From NCBI GenBank assembly GCA_903893945.1, contig CAITOF010000021.1, positions 1 to 33,800 on the forward strand: a stretch of DNA of 33,800 bases, read 5' to 3'. The notes under the pieces were generated by a model. The model was not told the DNA's origin. It worked only from the letters and a program-made list of their open reading frames with translations, and made no database searches. This DNA is from an uncultured Oxalobacteraceae bacterium. GTDB taxonomy: Bacteria; Pseudomonadota; Gammaproteobacteria; Burkholderiales; Burkholderiaceae_D. Positions 27,882 through 33,800 of this stretch are shown piece after piece. How positions within the stretch are numbered: the first letter of the stretch is position 1; each line of letters begins with the position of its first letter. The position numbers were made by a program, and so were the translations under genes.

Positions 27882-27917
27882 CAGCGCATCCGCTGTGCGG
27901 CCGCTTAAAATGCGCTG
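27882..27917. repeat. Nested inverted repeat in the kinase leader
   Basis: CAGCGCAT (27882-27889) and ATGCGCTG (27910-27917) are perfect 8-bp arms. Inside them CCGC (27890-27893) and GCGG (27897-27900) form a smaller hairpin that stacks directly on the outer stem. No T-run follows. It lies just downstream of the candidate TATAAT, so it would be in the 5' leader of the kinase message if that promoter is used. Confidence 0.5.
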
Positions 27918-28029
27918 AAAATCAGGACCTCATCACGCAAATTGTCGTATTCACCGCAAAATTTTCTTTTTCCGACAAAAGAAACTAAAGTGGCGGGAAC
28001 CGTAACGTAAATGCAAAGTGAGACGACTG

Positions 28030-29292
28030 ATGGAAGATTCGCTGCCAGCTGGTTCAACAGACAACCCACTGCCGAGCAAAGTGCTGGGGCAATACGGTGG
28101 CTGGGCGAACCTTGCCCAGCAATATCCCATATTCAGCCAGACCTGGTTTAAATACCGGGCCCTGTCCTATCTGTTGCCAGTCGCTCTCATCGGCCTTTTC
28201 CTGGCATTGGGCCTGTTCGTTATGCCAATGGGAAATGCCAAGCAGACATTACTGTTCGCGGTAATTTACCTGTGGCTCTCAATCGTCTCTGCGCTGCTGT
28301 CGGGCCGGGGACTGGCGGTACTGGTCAGCAGACAGAGCTGGTCAGAGAAAAACAGGTCAGTCGGTATAGTGCTGGCAATTATGGCCGGTATCATCATCGC
28401 ACTGTTTTTTGTCCATCTGGAACATAATTCTGAAAGACAGTTTACGGGTGAATATCTTCAGGAACTCAAGCTCAACCGACAGACTGACCTGACTATCGTT
28501 GATTCGGAGTCGGTCTACGACAATTCGCCTGTGATGGCAGCTGTCCGATATGTGTTGGTGCTGCTGCTCTTTCTGTGGCTGGGGGGCGCCCTGGACCTGA
28601 TTACCTATTTCCGGCAACGCAAAGTCATGAAGGATGTTCTGGTGGAACAGCGGTTAGCGCTGTACAGAAAAGAACGCAATGAAGCCGAACTGCGCCTTTC
28701 AGTTCTGGCAAGCCAGGTGGAGCCCCATTTTCTGTTTAATACCCTGTCGGGGGTCAGGTCAGCCATCCAGAGCGACCCGCAGATGGGCGTGGCTATCATT
28801 GACAACCTGGTCGAATATCTGCGTGCCACCATACCGCAGCTACGCAATGATGGTTCCAGCTCACAGGTCAGACTGGGTTCGCAGCTCCAGGCCATTCGTG
28901 CCTATCTGGGGGTGATCAAATTCCGCATTCCGCGCATGAGTTTTGATGTTGACTATGAACCCGGGTTGGCCGAGCTGTTCATCCCGCCGCTGATGCTGAT
29001 TTCCCTGGTCGAAAATGCCGTGAAACATGGCATTGAACTGAAGAAGGGTCCCGTGCACATCTCGGTGACAGCTGAAAAAATTACCACTGACAATGAAGAC
29101 AAACTCGTGCTGACGGTCAGGGATAATGGCATCGGATTTACCGACTATGCGTCCGGTACGGGTATAGGACTGTCAAATATTCGCGAGCGTTTGAGACAAC
29201 TGTATGCGGAATTCGCAACGCTTACCCTCGAATCCAATGAAGAAGGCGGGGTGACCGCGTGCATCGTTCTTCCGACCGATACGTTTACCTGA
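28030..29292 (+). CDS. LytS/YehU-type membrane sensor histidine kinase
   Basis: This 420-aa inner-membrane protein has four membrane helices (about 46-66, 73-92, 110-129, 171-191), a coiled linker and a His_kinase domain with the phosphoacceptor H233 in EPHFLFNTLSGVRSAI. The HATPase part carries the N box ENAVKHGI, the G1 box RDNGIGF and GTGIGLSNIRERL. This subclass partners with LytTR response regulators, and one follows 12 bases after its stop. The extracytoplasmic loop between helices 3 and 4 is about 40 residues and may be the sensor. I prefer the ATG at 28030. A GTG at 28018 adds four residues. The signal sensed is unknown. Confidence 0.9.
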   Translation: MEDSLPAGSTDNPLPSKVLGQYGGWANLAQQYPIFSQTWFKYRALSYLLPVALIGLFLALGLFVMPMGNAKQTLLFAVIYLWLSIVSALLSGRGLAVLVSRQSWSEKNRSVGIVLAIMAGIIIALFFVHLEHNSERQFTGEYLQELKLNRQTDLTIVDSESVYDNSPVMAAVRYVLVLLLFLWLGGALDLITYFRQRKVMKDVLVEQRLALYRKERNEAELRLSVLASQVEPHFLFNTLSGVRSAIQSDPQMGVAIIDNLVEYLRATIPQLRNDGSSSQVRLGSQLQAIRAYLGVIKFRIPRMSFDVDYEPGLAELFIPPLMLISLVENAVKHGIELKKGPVHISVTAEKITTDNEDKLVLTVRDNGIGFTDYASGTGIGLSNIRERLRQLYAEFATLTLESNEEGGVTACIVLPTDTFT

Positions 29293-29304
29293 TAAAGGAC
29301 GACC

Positions 29305-30063
29305 ATGCCCACAGCTGTCATAGCCGATGACGAATACCTGCAGCGCCAGGAGTTGCGACGCATGCTAAACAAGGCGTGGCCTGAACTTGTCATCGTCGAT
29401 GAGTGTGAAGACGGAAGTGATGCGCTGGAATCAATCGCACGACACCAGCCTGACATCGCGTTTCTTGATATCCGCATGCCGGGCTTGAGTGGTCTCGATG
29501 TGGCCCGTGCGACCGAAGGCAAAGTCAATGTGGTTTTTGTCACCGCCTACGACATTCATGCAATCGATGCATTTGACCTGGCTGCGTGTGATTATCTGTT
29601 GAAGCCGATACAGACTGAGCGACTGAACCAGACAGTTCAACGTATGCAAAGTAAATTCAGTACTGGCGAAAAGGCCAATGATCTGATTCAGATGATGGAA
29701 ACATTTGAGAAGCGTCTGAGTGAACAGACCCGGAAGGAACGGATACGCTGGGTCAGTGCCAGTTCAGGCAAATCAATCCAGATTTTCCCGGTGGAAGAAA
29801 TCCTCTTTTTTGAGTCAGATACCCGCTATACGCGGGTCGTCAGCGCTACCGACGAAGGATTGATCAGGACACCGATCAAAGAATTGCAGAAAGGACTGGA
29901 TCCTGAGCACTTCTGGCAAATAAACCGTGGCGTGCTGGTCAACATGCACGCCATTGCGAGAGCGCATCGCGATGAATTGGGTGGCATCCGGGTCGACATC
30001 AAAGGCAGCACGGAGCAGCTTAAGGTGAGCCAGACCTATGCATGGCGCTTCAAGGGCAGCTAA
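29305..30063 (+). CDS. LytTR-family response regulator
   Basis: This 252-aa protein has an N-terminal receiver domain (1-120) with acidic pocket D8/D9, phosphorylation site D55 in FLDIRMPG, and a C-terminal LytTR DNA-binding domain (about 148-250) that includes VEEILFFESDTRYTRV and the FWQINRGVLVNMHAI block. LytTR proteins bind pairs of short direct repeats upstream of target promoters. It is the partner of the adjacent kinase (12-base gap, AAAGGA before the ATG). No target gene can be named from the sequence. A small tandem repeat begins right after the stop. Confidence 0.92.
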   Translation: MPTAVIADDEYLQRQELRRMLNKAWPELVIVDECEDGSDALESIARHQPDIAFLDIRMPGLSGLDVARATEGKVNVVFVTAYDIHAIDAFDLAACDYLLKPIQTERLNQTVQRMQSKFSTGEKANDLIQMMETFEKRLSEQTRKERIRWVSASSGKSIQIFPVEEILFFESDTRYTRVVSATDEGLIRTPIKELQKGLDPEHFWQINRGVLVNMHAIARAHRDELGGIRVDIKGSTEQLKVSQTYAWRFKGS

Positions 30064-30066
30064 GGG

Positions 30067-30094
30067 GCAAATAAGGCAGCAAATAAGGCAGCAA
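30067..30094. repeat. Short tandem repeat after the response regulator gene
   Basis: Two full copies of GCAAATAAGGCA (30067-30078, 30079-30090) plus GCAA of a third. The pattern partly continues back over the stop codon (GGCAGCTAAGG). It looks like local slippage and could vary in copy number between strains. Confidence 0.7.
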
Positions 30095-30177
30095 TCCGCT
30101 TGCAAGGCAGTTCTTTCAGGCTCTTCCCGTATGGCGTCAGACGCCCGTCAGGTTGGCGCGCACGGAACACTACTGAT

Positions 30178-30231
30178 TTATCCACAGATAATTTCCGGTT
30201 TATCCCGGACTTGTCCACATTGTTGTCCACA
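30178..30231. promoter_or_regulatory. Cluster of DnaA-box-like sequences
   Basis: TTATCCACA at 30178-30186 is a perfect DnaA box (consensus TTATNCACA). TTATCCCGG (30200-30208) keeps the first half, and TTGTCCACA occurs twice (30211-30219 and 30223-30231), one mismatch from consensus. All four point the same way, within 54 bases, and end at the stop codon of the GDT1/UPF0016 gene. No dnaA, dnaN or gyrB is nearby, so this is not an obvious chromosomal origin. It could titrate DnaA or be a regulated site. Confidence 0.5.
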
Positions 30232-30804
30232 TCAAAATAGTCCGGAACCGAAACCACCCAATACGGCACAGCCCAGGGCGCTGAAGATGAAAGCGGCCCC
30301 CCACCTTAGCCACTTGAAGGGAAACTTGACTGTGGCTGTTTTCCCCAGAAAGACTGCGGGAATGTCTGCGAGCATCATGCCCAGGGTGCTGCCCGCGACG
30401 ACCATGTAAATATTGTCGTATCTGGCAGCAATGGCCATCGTGGCAATCTGGGTTTTATCACCGACTTCAGCGAGAAAAAAGGTGCAAACGGTGATCGCGA
30501 ACACGCCGAATCTGCCGTAGTTAATCCTGTTCTCACCGACCTGGTCGGGCGTCAGGGTCCACGCAGCGATGGCGAGGAAGGACAGACCCAGAATCCAGCG
30601 CAGTAATTCAGCCGATATATGGGTGGCAACCCAGTGCCCGACCAAAGCGGCCAGAATATGATTACTCACCGTTGCAACCAGAATTCCCAGAACAATCGGC
30701 ACAGGACGCTTGAAGCGTGCGGCCAGTAGCAGCGCCAGCAATTGGGTCTTGTCGCCCATTTCTCCGATAAAGATGGCCACTAGCGAGACAAAGAAGGCTT
30801 CCAT
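30232..30804 (-). CDS. TMEM165/GDT1 (UPF0016) cation exporter, probably Mn2+
   Basis: This 190-aa inner-membrane protein has about six helices arranged as two homologous halves, each carrying the family signature: EMGDKTQ at residues 15-21 and EVGDKTQ at 113-119. Both acidic pairs (E15/D18, E113/D116) are intact. Bacterial relatives such as MneA export manganese, and eukaryotic GDT1/TMEM165 proteins move Mn2+/Ca2+ in exchange for protons. The exact ion here is inferred. It follows rep on the same strand but has its own -10 element (30892-30897) and a structured leader (30817-30874). No Shine-Dalgarno site is seen before the ATG, which may matter for translational control. Confidence 0.88.
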   Translation of the reverse strand: MEAFFVSLVAIFIGEMGDKTQLLALLLAARFKRPVPIVLGILVATVSNHILAALVGHWVATHISAELLRWILGLSFLAIAAWTLTPDQVGENRINYGRFGVFAITVCTFFLAEVGDKTQIATMAIAARYDNIYMVVAGSTLGMMLADIPAVFLGKTATVKFPFKWLRWGAAFIFSALGCAVLGGFGSGLF

Positions 30805-30816
30805 TGATTGCTTGTT

Positions 30817-30874
30817 AAGATTGAGTCCGGTGATCGCGGAACTGCGGCGTCCAATCTTGACAGGCGAGCCGCAG
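30817..30874 (-). promoter_or_regulatory. Possible H-type pseudoknot leader of the GDT1/UPF0016 gene
   Basis: On the minus strand, in order: CTGCGGC (30874-30868), AAGATTG (30858-30852), GCCGCAG (30848-30842), CAATCTT (30823-30817). The first pairs with the third and the second with the fourth, 7 perfect base pairs each, with linkers of 9, 3 and 18 bases. This order gives an H-type pseudoknot or two mutually exclusive hairpins. The last arm ends 12 bases before the ATG. It does not match what I know of the yybP-ykoY manganese riboswitch. Confidence 0.4.
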
Positions 30875-30891
30875 GCATATTATTGACGGCG

Positions 30892-30897
30892 ATTATA
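30892..30897 (-). promoter_or_regulatory. Probable promoter -10 of the GDT1/UPF0016 gene
   Basis: A perfect TATAAT on the minus strand, 35 bases after the rep stop codon. No good -35 is present. Transcription would begin near 30885, so the leader would be about 80 bases and contain the whole paired region at 30874-30817. Confidence 0.5.
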
Positions 30898-30932
30898 GCC
30901 CAGTCAGGACGGGGAGCAGGGGCATTTCGGGA

Positions 30933-32987
30933 TCAAGACGGTTCCTTGCCTTTACTCAACAAGGCCTTCAGGTTGGCAAGCCGGTTCTGCGGCGTCATGA
31001 TTTCTGATTCGGTCGGCTGTGCATTTCCCTCATCGAGCTTCATTTCCTTGATAAAACGGGACATGTCGCAATGTTTGCTTTCGCGCGCCTGACGTCGGTT
31101 CCTGCACCAGCTGATCTGCAGGCTTCGTTGTGCACGGGTGATGCCGACATACATCAGGCGCCTTTCTTCTTCTATGCGTGCACCCAGCAATTCAGCGGGT
31201 GCATCGGGGTCGCCCTTGTGTGGCAGTATTCCTTCTTCAACACCGACCAGAAATACGTGGGGAAATTCCAGTCCCTTGGCCGCGTGCAGTGTCGACATGC
31301 GCACCGCATCGGGCTGTTCATCGCGTCCGTCCAGCATCGTCATCAGTGCTACCATCTGAGTCAGGTCAAGCAGACTTTTTTCCTCGCCGGCGCCATCTTT
31401 CCCGCCGTTGCCCTTTTCTTTTAACCAGTCGATGAAGTCTGTCACATTCTGCCATTTGCTTTGTGCCTGCCGGTCATCGAACGTGTCATACAGGTATCGT
31501 TCGTAATCGATTTCCTGCATCATGTCGTTCAAAACGCTGGCAGCGCTGTCGTTGCTGACATTGGTTTTGGCTGCACGAGTTTCAAGCTGCAGAATAAAAT
31601 TGCAGAATTCACGCAATGGGCGCAACTGCTTTGCGGCCAGCCTGGCTTCCAGCCCGCCTTTGAATGACGCATCAAACAGGGAGCATTGCCACTGGCCGGC
31701 AAATTCCCCCAGAACTTCGAGCGTCGCCTGTCCGACACCGCGCTTGGGCGTGGTAACGGCACGAATGAATGCAGGATCATCGTCCTGATTGGCAACCAGT
31801 CGCAGATAGCTGATGATGTCTTTGATTTCTGCCTTGTCAAAATAGCTCTGTCCGCCTGAAACGGTGTAAGGAATGCGTTCCTTGCGCAGTGCCAGCTCGA
31901 TGACCCGAGACTGGTGATTGCCGCGATACAGGATGGCATAATCAGAAAACTGTGTGCGACGATCAAAGCGGTGTGAAGACAGAAGTATGGCAACCTGTTC
32001 AGCCTCCTGCTCCTCGTCGCGCATGGCCATCACCTGAATCGGGTCACCCATGCCATGTTCTGACCAGAGCTCTTTCTCGAATAATTTGGGATTATTTGAG
32101 ATGACGGCATTGGCTGCCTGCAAAATGCGCGTGGTGGAGCGGTAGTTCTGTTCAAGTTTGATGATTTTCAGGTCAGGAAAATCCACCTGCAGGGTCGCCA
32201 GGTTTTCGACTGTGGCGCCACGCCACGCGTAAATGGCCTGATCATCGTCGCCCACTGCGGTAAACAGCGGCTTTTTCCCGAGTCCGGTGACTAACAGTTT
32301 GACCAATTCGTATTGGCAGGTGTTGGTATCCTGATACTCGTCGACCAGCAGATAGCGCAAACGGCGCTGCCATTTGTCCCGTACAGGCTCATTATCGCGA
32401 AAAAGTTCAACCGGCAACCGGATCAGGTCGTCAAAGTCGACGGCCTGGTAAGCAGAAAGTGTCGCCACATAACTCCGATAAATCTGTGCCGCCTGCGCCT
32501 GATCGTCGTCCTGCGCGGCCTGGATGGCCGCCTCCGGGCTGATTAAGCCATTTTTCCATAGCGACATGGCGCCCTGGATGCGTCGTATCAATTGTTTGTC
32601 TGTGGTCGCGGCCAGGTCCTGGACGATGGCGAAACAATCATCGCTGTCCATGATGGAAAAGCGGTCTTTCAGTCCAACGGCATTCGCTTCCTGGCGCAAA
32701 ATTTTTACCCCCAGCGAGTGGAACGTAGAAATGGTGCATAGCTTTGCCTGACGAGGTTGCTGTAATAATTTGGCAACCCGTTCCTGCATTTCGGCCGCCG
32801 CCTTATTGGTGAATGTTAATGCGGCAATGTGCCTGGCATCGTAATTATGGTGCTCGATCAGGTTGACGATTTTTTGTGTGATAACACGTGTTTTGCCAGA
32901 ACCTGCACCCGCCAGTACCAGACATGGGCCCTCCAGGTAATTGACTGCTTCGCGTTGCGGCGCGTTCAAACCGTGTTTAGTTGACAT
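30933..32987 (-). CDS. rep: ATP-dependent DNA helicase Rep
   Basis: This 684-aa superfamily 1A helicase moves 3'-5' on DNA and helps forks pass protein blocks. Walker A is GAGSGKT (27-33), with FTNKAAAEM (motif Ia), DEYQDTN (motif II, near 215), VGDDDQAIYAWRGA (motif III), QNYRST (motif IV) and TLHAAKGLEFPHVFLVG (motif V). The N-terminus QREAVNYLEGPCLVLAGAGSG and the length (E. coli Rep is 673 aa) favour Rep over UvrD (about 720 aa) or PcrA. On the minus strand TACAAT at 33028-33023 is a likely -10 element, 36 bases before the ATG. The gene before it is divergent (SRPBCC). Confidence 0.93.
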   Translation of the reverse strand: MSTKHGLNAPQREAVNYLEGPCLVLAGAGSGKTRVITQKIVNLIEHHNYDARHIAALTFTNKAAAEMQERVAKLLQQPRQAKLCTISTFHSLGVKILRQEANAVGLKDRFSIMDSDDCFAIVQDLAATTDKQLIRRIQGAMSLWKNGLISPEAAIQAAQDDDQAQAAQIYRSYVATLSAYQAVDFDDLIRLPVELFRDNEPVRDKWQRRLRYLLVDEYQDTNTCQYELVKLLVTGLGKKPLFTAVGDDDQAIYAWRGATVENLATLQVDFPDLKIIKLEQNYRSTTRILQAANAVISNNPKLFEKELWSEHGMGDPIQVMAMRDEEQEAEQVAILLSSHRFDRRTQFSDYAILYRGNHQSRVIELALRKERIPYTVSGGQSYFDKAEIKDIISYLRLVANQDDDPAFIRAVTTPKRGVGQATLEVLGEFAGQWQCSLFDASFKGGLEARLAAKQLRPLREFCNFILQLETRAAKTNVSNDSAASVLNDMMQEIDYERYLYDTFDDRQAQSKWQNVTDFIDWLKEKGNGGKDGAGEEKSLLDLTQMVALMTMLDGRDEQPDAVRMSTLHAAKGLEFPHVFLVGVEEGILPHKGDPDAPAELLGARIEEERRLMYVGITRAQRSLQISWCRNRRQARESKHCDMSRFIKEMKLDEGNAQPTESEIMTPQNRLANLKALLSKGKEPS

Positions 32988-33022
32988 GAGAAAATTCGAT
33001 GACCCTGAATTGAAAACCAGAC

Positions 33023-33028
33023 ATTGTA
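33023..33028 (-). promoter_or_regulatory. Candidate -10 element for rep
   Basis: TACAAT on the minus strand (five of six matches). The -35 candidates 16-17 bases upstream are poor. The gap to the divergent SRPBCC gene is only 92 bases, so the two promoters must nearly overlap. Confidence 0.4.
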
Positions 33029-33079
33029 GCGTAGTGAAGAAAATGTTCTACACTGAAGCAACACTTCAAAGTTTGCGAC

Positions 33080-33562
33080 ATGAAATTTGAACATCTCATT
33101 GAAATTAATGACCTCAATAACTCTTTTGTCCCTCAAATGACAAGAGAGCAGCTATGGAATGGACTGGTGTTGCGCGCTGAATTCCCGAAACTTTTCGTTT
33201 CGTATTTAGATTCTTGCAACATCACCTCACGAGATCTTGATAGTTTGACACGCACATTGCAGTTCGGCGAACTGAGAGTGAATGATCACGTGCAATTCAA
33301 TTTTTTGAATTTTGTCCATTATCAGGTGCACAAACAGGGTGAAATACCCGAATCAAGTATGCGCATGACCATCGAAGAGCCTTTTCCCCGGGCCCTGTTT
33401 GTCCGCTTCAGCTATGATGACGGCCACACCGACGAAGAGGACGAGGTGAATGCCGTCTATAACGATTTTCGGAAATCTGCCTATGTGGAGGCCGATATCG
33501 ATACGGTGAAAGTGCTGCGTGAAATGCACGAGATCGGTCGCCTGAATAATCTGCTGACCTGA
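33080..33562 (+). CDS. SRPBCC / AtaL-like protein (DUF1857)
   Basis: This 160-aa protein fits the AtaL-like branch of the SRPBCC (START/Bet v 1) fold: MKFEHLIEIND, a TREQLWNGLVLRAEFPKLFV helix region, central strands (HVQFNFLNFVHYQVHKQ) and a long C-terminal helix (VKVLREMHEIGRLNNLL). The fold makes a hydrophobic ligand pocket, but members have varied or unknown roles and no catalytic residue can be named here. The N-terminus has no signal peptide, so it is cytosolic. It is divergent from rep. A small inverted repeat (TGAAG/CTTCA at about 33053-33067) lies just before the start. Confidence 0.72.
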   Translation: MKFEHLIEINDLNNSFVPQMTREQLWNGLVLRAEFPKLFVSYLDSCNITSRDLDSLTRTLQFGELRVNDHVQFNFLNFVHYQVHKQGEIPESSMRMTIEEPFPRALFVRFSYDDGHTDEEDEVNAVYNDFRKSAYVEADIDTVKVLREMHEIGRLNNLLT

Positions 33563-33673
33563 ACACCGCCACATATCCAGGCACCCTCCCGCCTCCAGGC
33601 GATCGTTCCCCCGGTTCCTCCCCGTTCAAAAAAACCTGCCACAGACATGCAAGCGGCCAGATCAAAAAAGGTA

Positions 33674-33702
33674 TTGACGGGAAATGGAAAAGGACGCATA
33701 AT
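33674..33702 (+). promoter_or_regulatory. Strong near-consensus sigma-70 promoter
   Basis: TTGACG (33674-33679) and CATAAT (33697-33702) are separated by 17 bases, five of six matches each. An A-tract (33664-33669) just upstream may act as an UP element. This is the best promoter in the window and reads off the right edge. The start point should be near 33709. Confidence 0.85.
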
Positions 33703-33756
33703 CTCGTTTCTGTGCTGCTGACAAACACAACGCTTTGTTGGGGCAGAGACGAGATT
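33700..33756. repeat. Long inverted repeat spanning the promoter start region
   Basis: Bases 33700-33712 pair with 33744-33756: 13 positions with a single T-G pair, around a 31-base loop that itself contains ACAAA/TTTGT (33721-33725, 33734-33738). The left arm begins inside the -10 element. Confidence 0.75.
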
Positions 33757-33761
33757 CCCGG

Positions 33762-33786
33762 AGTGCCTCCTTGAAGGCGCTTTTTT
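33762..33786 (+). terminator. Candidate terminator or leader hairpin
   Basis: AGTGCCT (33762-33768) and AGGCGCT (33775-33781) pair over 7 positions (one T-G) with a 6-base loop, followed by a T-run to 33786. This has the form of a rho-independent terminator about 70 bases after the promoter. It could be a short RNA's end or a leader that needs antitermination. Confidence 0.55.
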
Positions 33787-33800
33787 ATCGGCAACGAGGG

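Larger units (their letters stand above)
27722..28029. other. Divergent intergenic region between parE and the sensor kinase gene
   Basis: These 308 bases hold the parE promoter on the left (27795-27803), a perfect TATAAT on the plus strand at 27857-27862 that may serve the kinase gene, and a nested inverted repeat at 27882-27917. The remainder is A+T-rich with no gene that I can support. Confidence 0.5.

Noticed and set aside
30178..30231. A functional chromosomal origin (oriC)
   Set aside because: DnaA-box-like sequences are present but there is no A+T-rich unwinding region and none of the usual neighbours (dnaA, dnaN, gyrB, rpmH). Kept only as a box cluster.
30817..30885. yybP-ykoY manganese riboswitch upstream of the GDT1/UPF0016 gene
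   Set aside because: The conserved purine-rich loop sequences of that riboswitch are not visible; only an unrelated pair of interleaved stems is seen.
33353..33794. Minus-strand open frames of 72-128 codons at the right edge
   Set aside because: They are opposite the SRPBCC gene or cross the strong plus-strand promoter and hairpins, and the translations have no protein-like features.

Overview
The window looks like chromosomal DNA of a betaproteobacterium, most plausibly Burkholderiales and perhaps Oxalobacteraceae. The support is a parE-parC pair read as one unit, a divergent hutC / hutUHDI histidine-utilisation locus, a Rep-type helicase, a LytS/LytTR two-component pair and a moderate G+C content by eye. 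The taxonomic call is inference. Nearly all the DNA is ordinary protein-coding sequence. I see no insertion sequence, prophage, CRISPR array or tRNA.

Layout. 1-93 is the C-terminus of an Lrp/AsnC-type regulator. 282-4373 is a probable operon of a class II histone-deacetylase-like enzyme, a Pat-type protein acetyltransferase and a small membrane protein, closed by a strong bidirectional terminator (4376-4400). Facing it, 8543-4418 on the minus strand encodes two exported proteases: an S53 sedolisin followed by an S9 prolyl oligopeptidase, with a perfect 8-bp hairpin between them. 8902-10326 is a metallophosphoesterase lipoprotein. 12920-10349 (minus) is hutC, a flavin reductase and an Fsr-like MFS transporter. 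13093-18205 is hutU-hutH-hutD-hutI, controlled from a 16-bp perfect palindrome (13035-13050) lying exactly between the -35 and -10 elements. It is followed by a periplasmic solute-binding protein, an unrecognised 132-aa protein and a DUF3592 membrane protein. 22212-20284 (minus) is the potassium transporter kup, and 22527-23324 a MetA-pathway-type outer-membrane protein. 27721-23391 (minus) is parE-parC. 28030-30063 is the sensor kinase / LytTR regulator pair. 30804-30232 (minus) is a GDT1/UPF0016 cation exporter, 32987-30933 (minus) is rep, and 33080-33562 is an AtaL-like SRPBCC protein. The right edge (33674-33800) carries a near-consensus promoter with an unusual hairpin leader, possibly the start of a stable-RNA operon.

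How the genes fit together. The two proteases and the hut operon suit a cell living on peptides and amino acids: protein is cleaved outside the cytoplasm and histidine is degraded through urocanate and imidazolonepropionate to formiminoglutamate. The enzymes for the last step are not in the window. The acetyltransferase/deacetylase pair looks like a self-contained reversible lysine-acetylation switch.

The least expected signals are non-coding. One is a possible H-type pseudoknot leader directly upstream of the GDT1/UPF0016 gene. Another is a cluster of DnaA-box-like sequences just past the end of that same gene. The third is the promoter/hairpin arrangement at the right edge.
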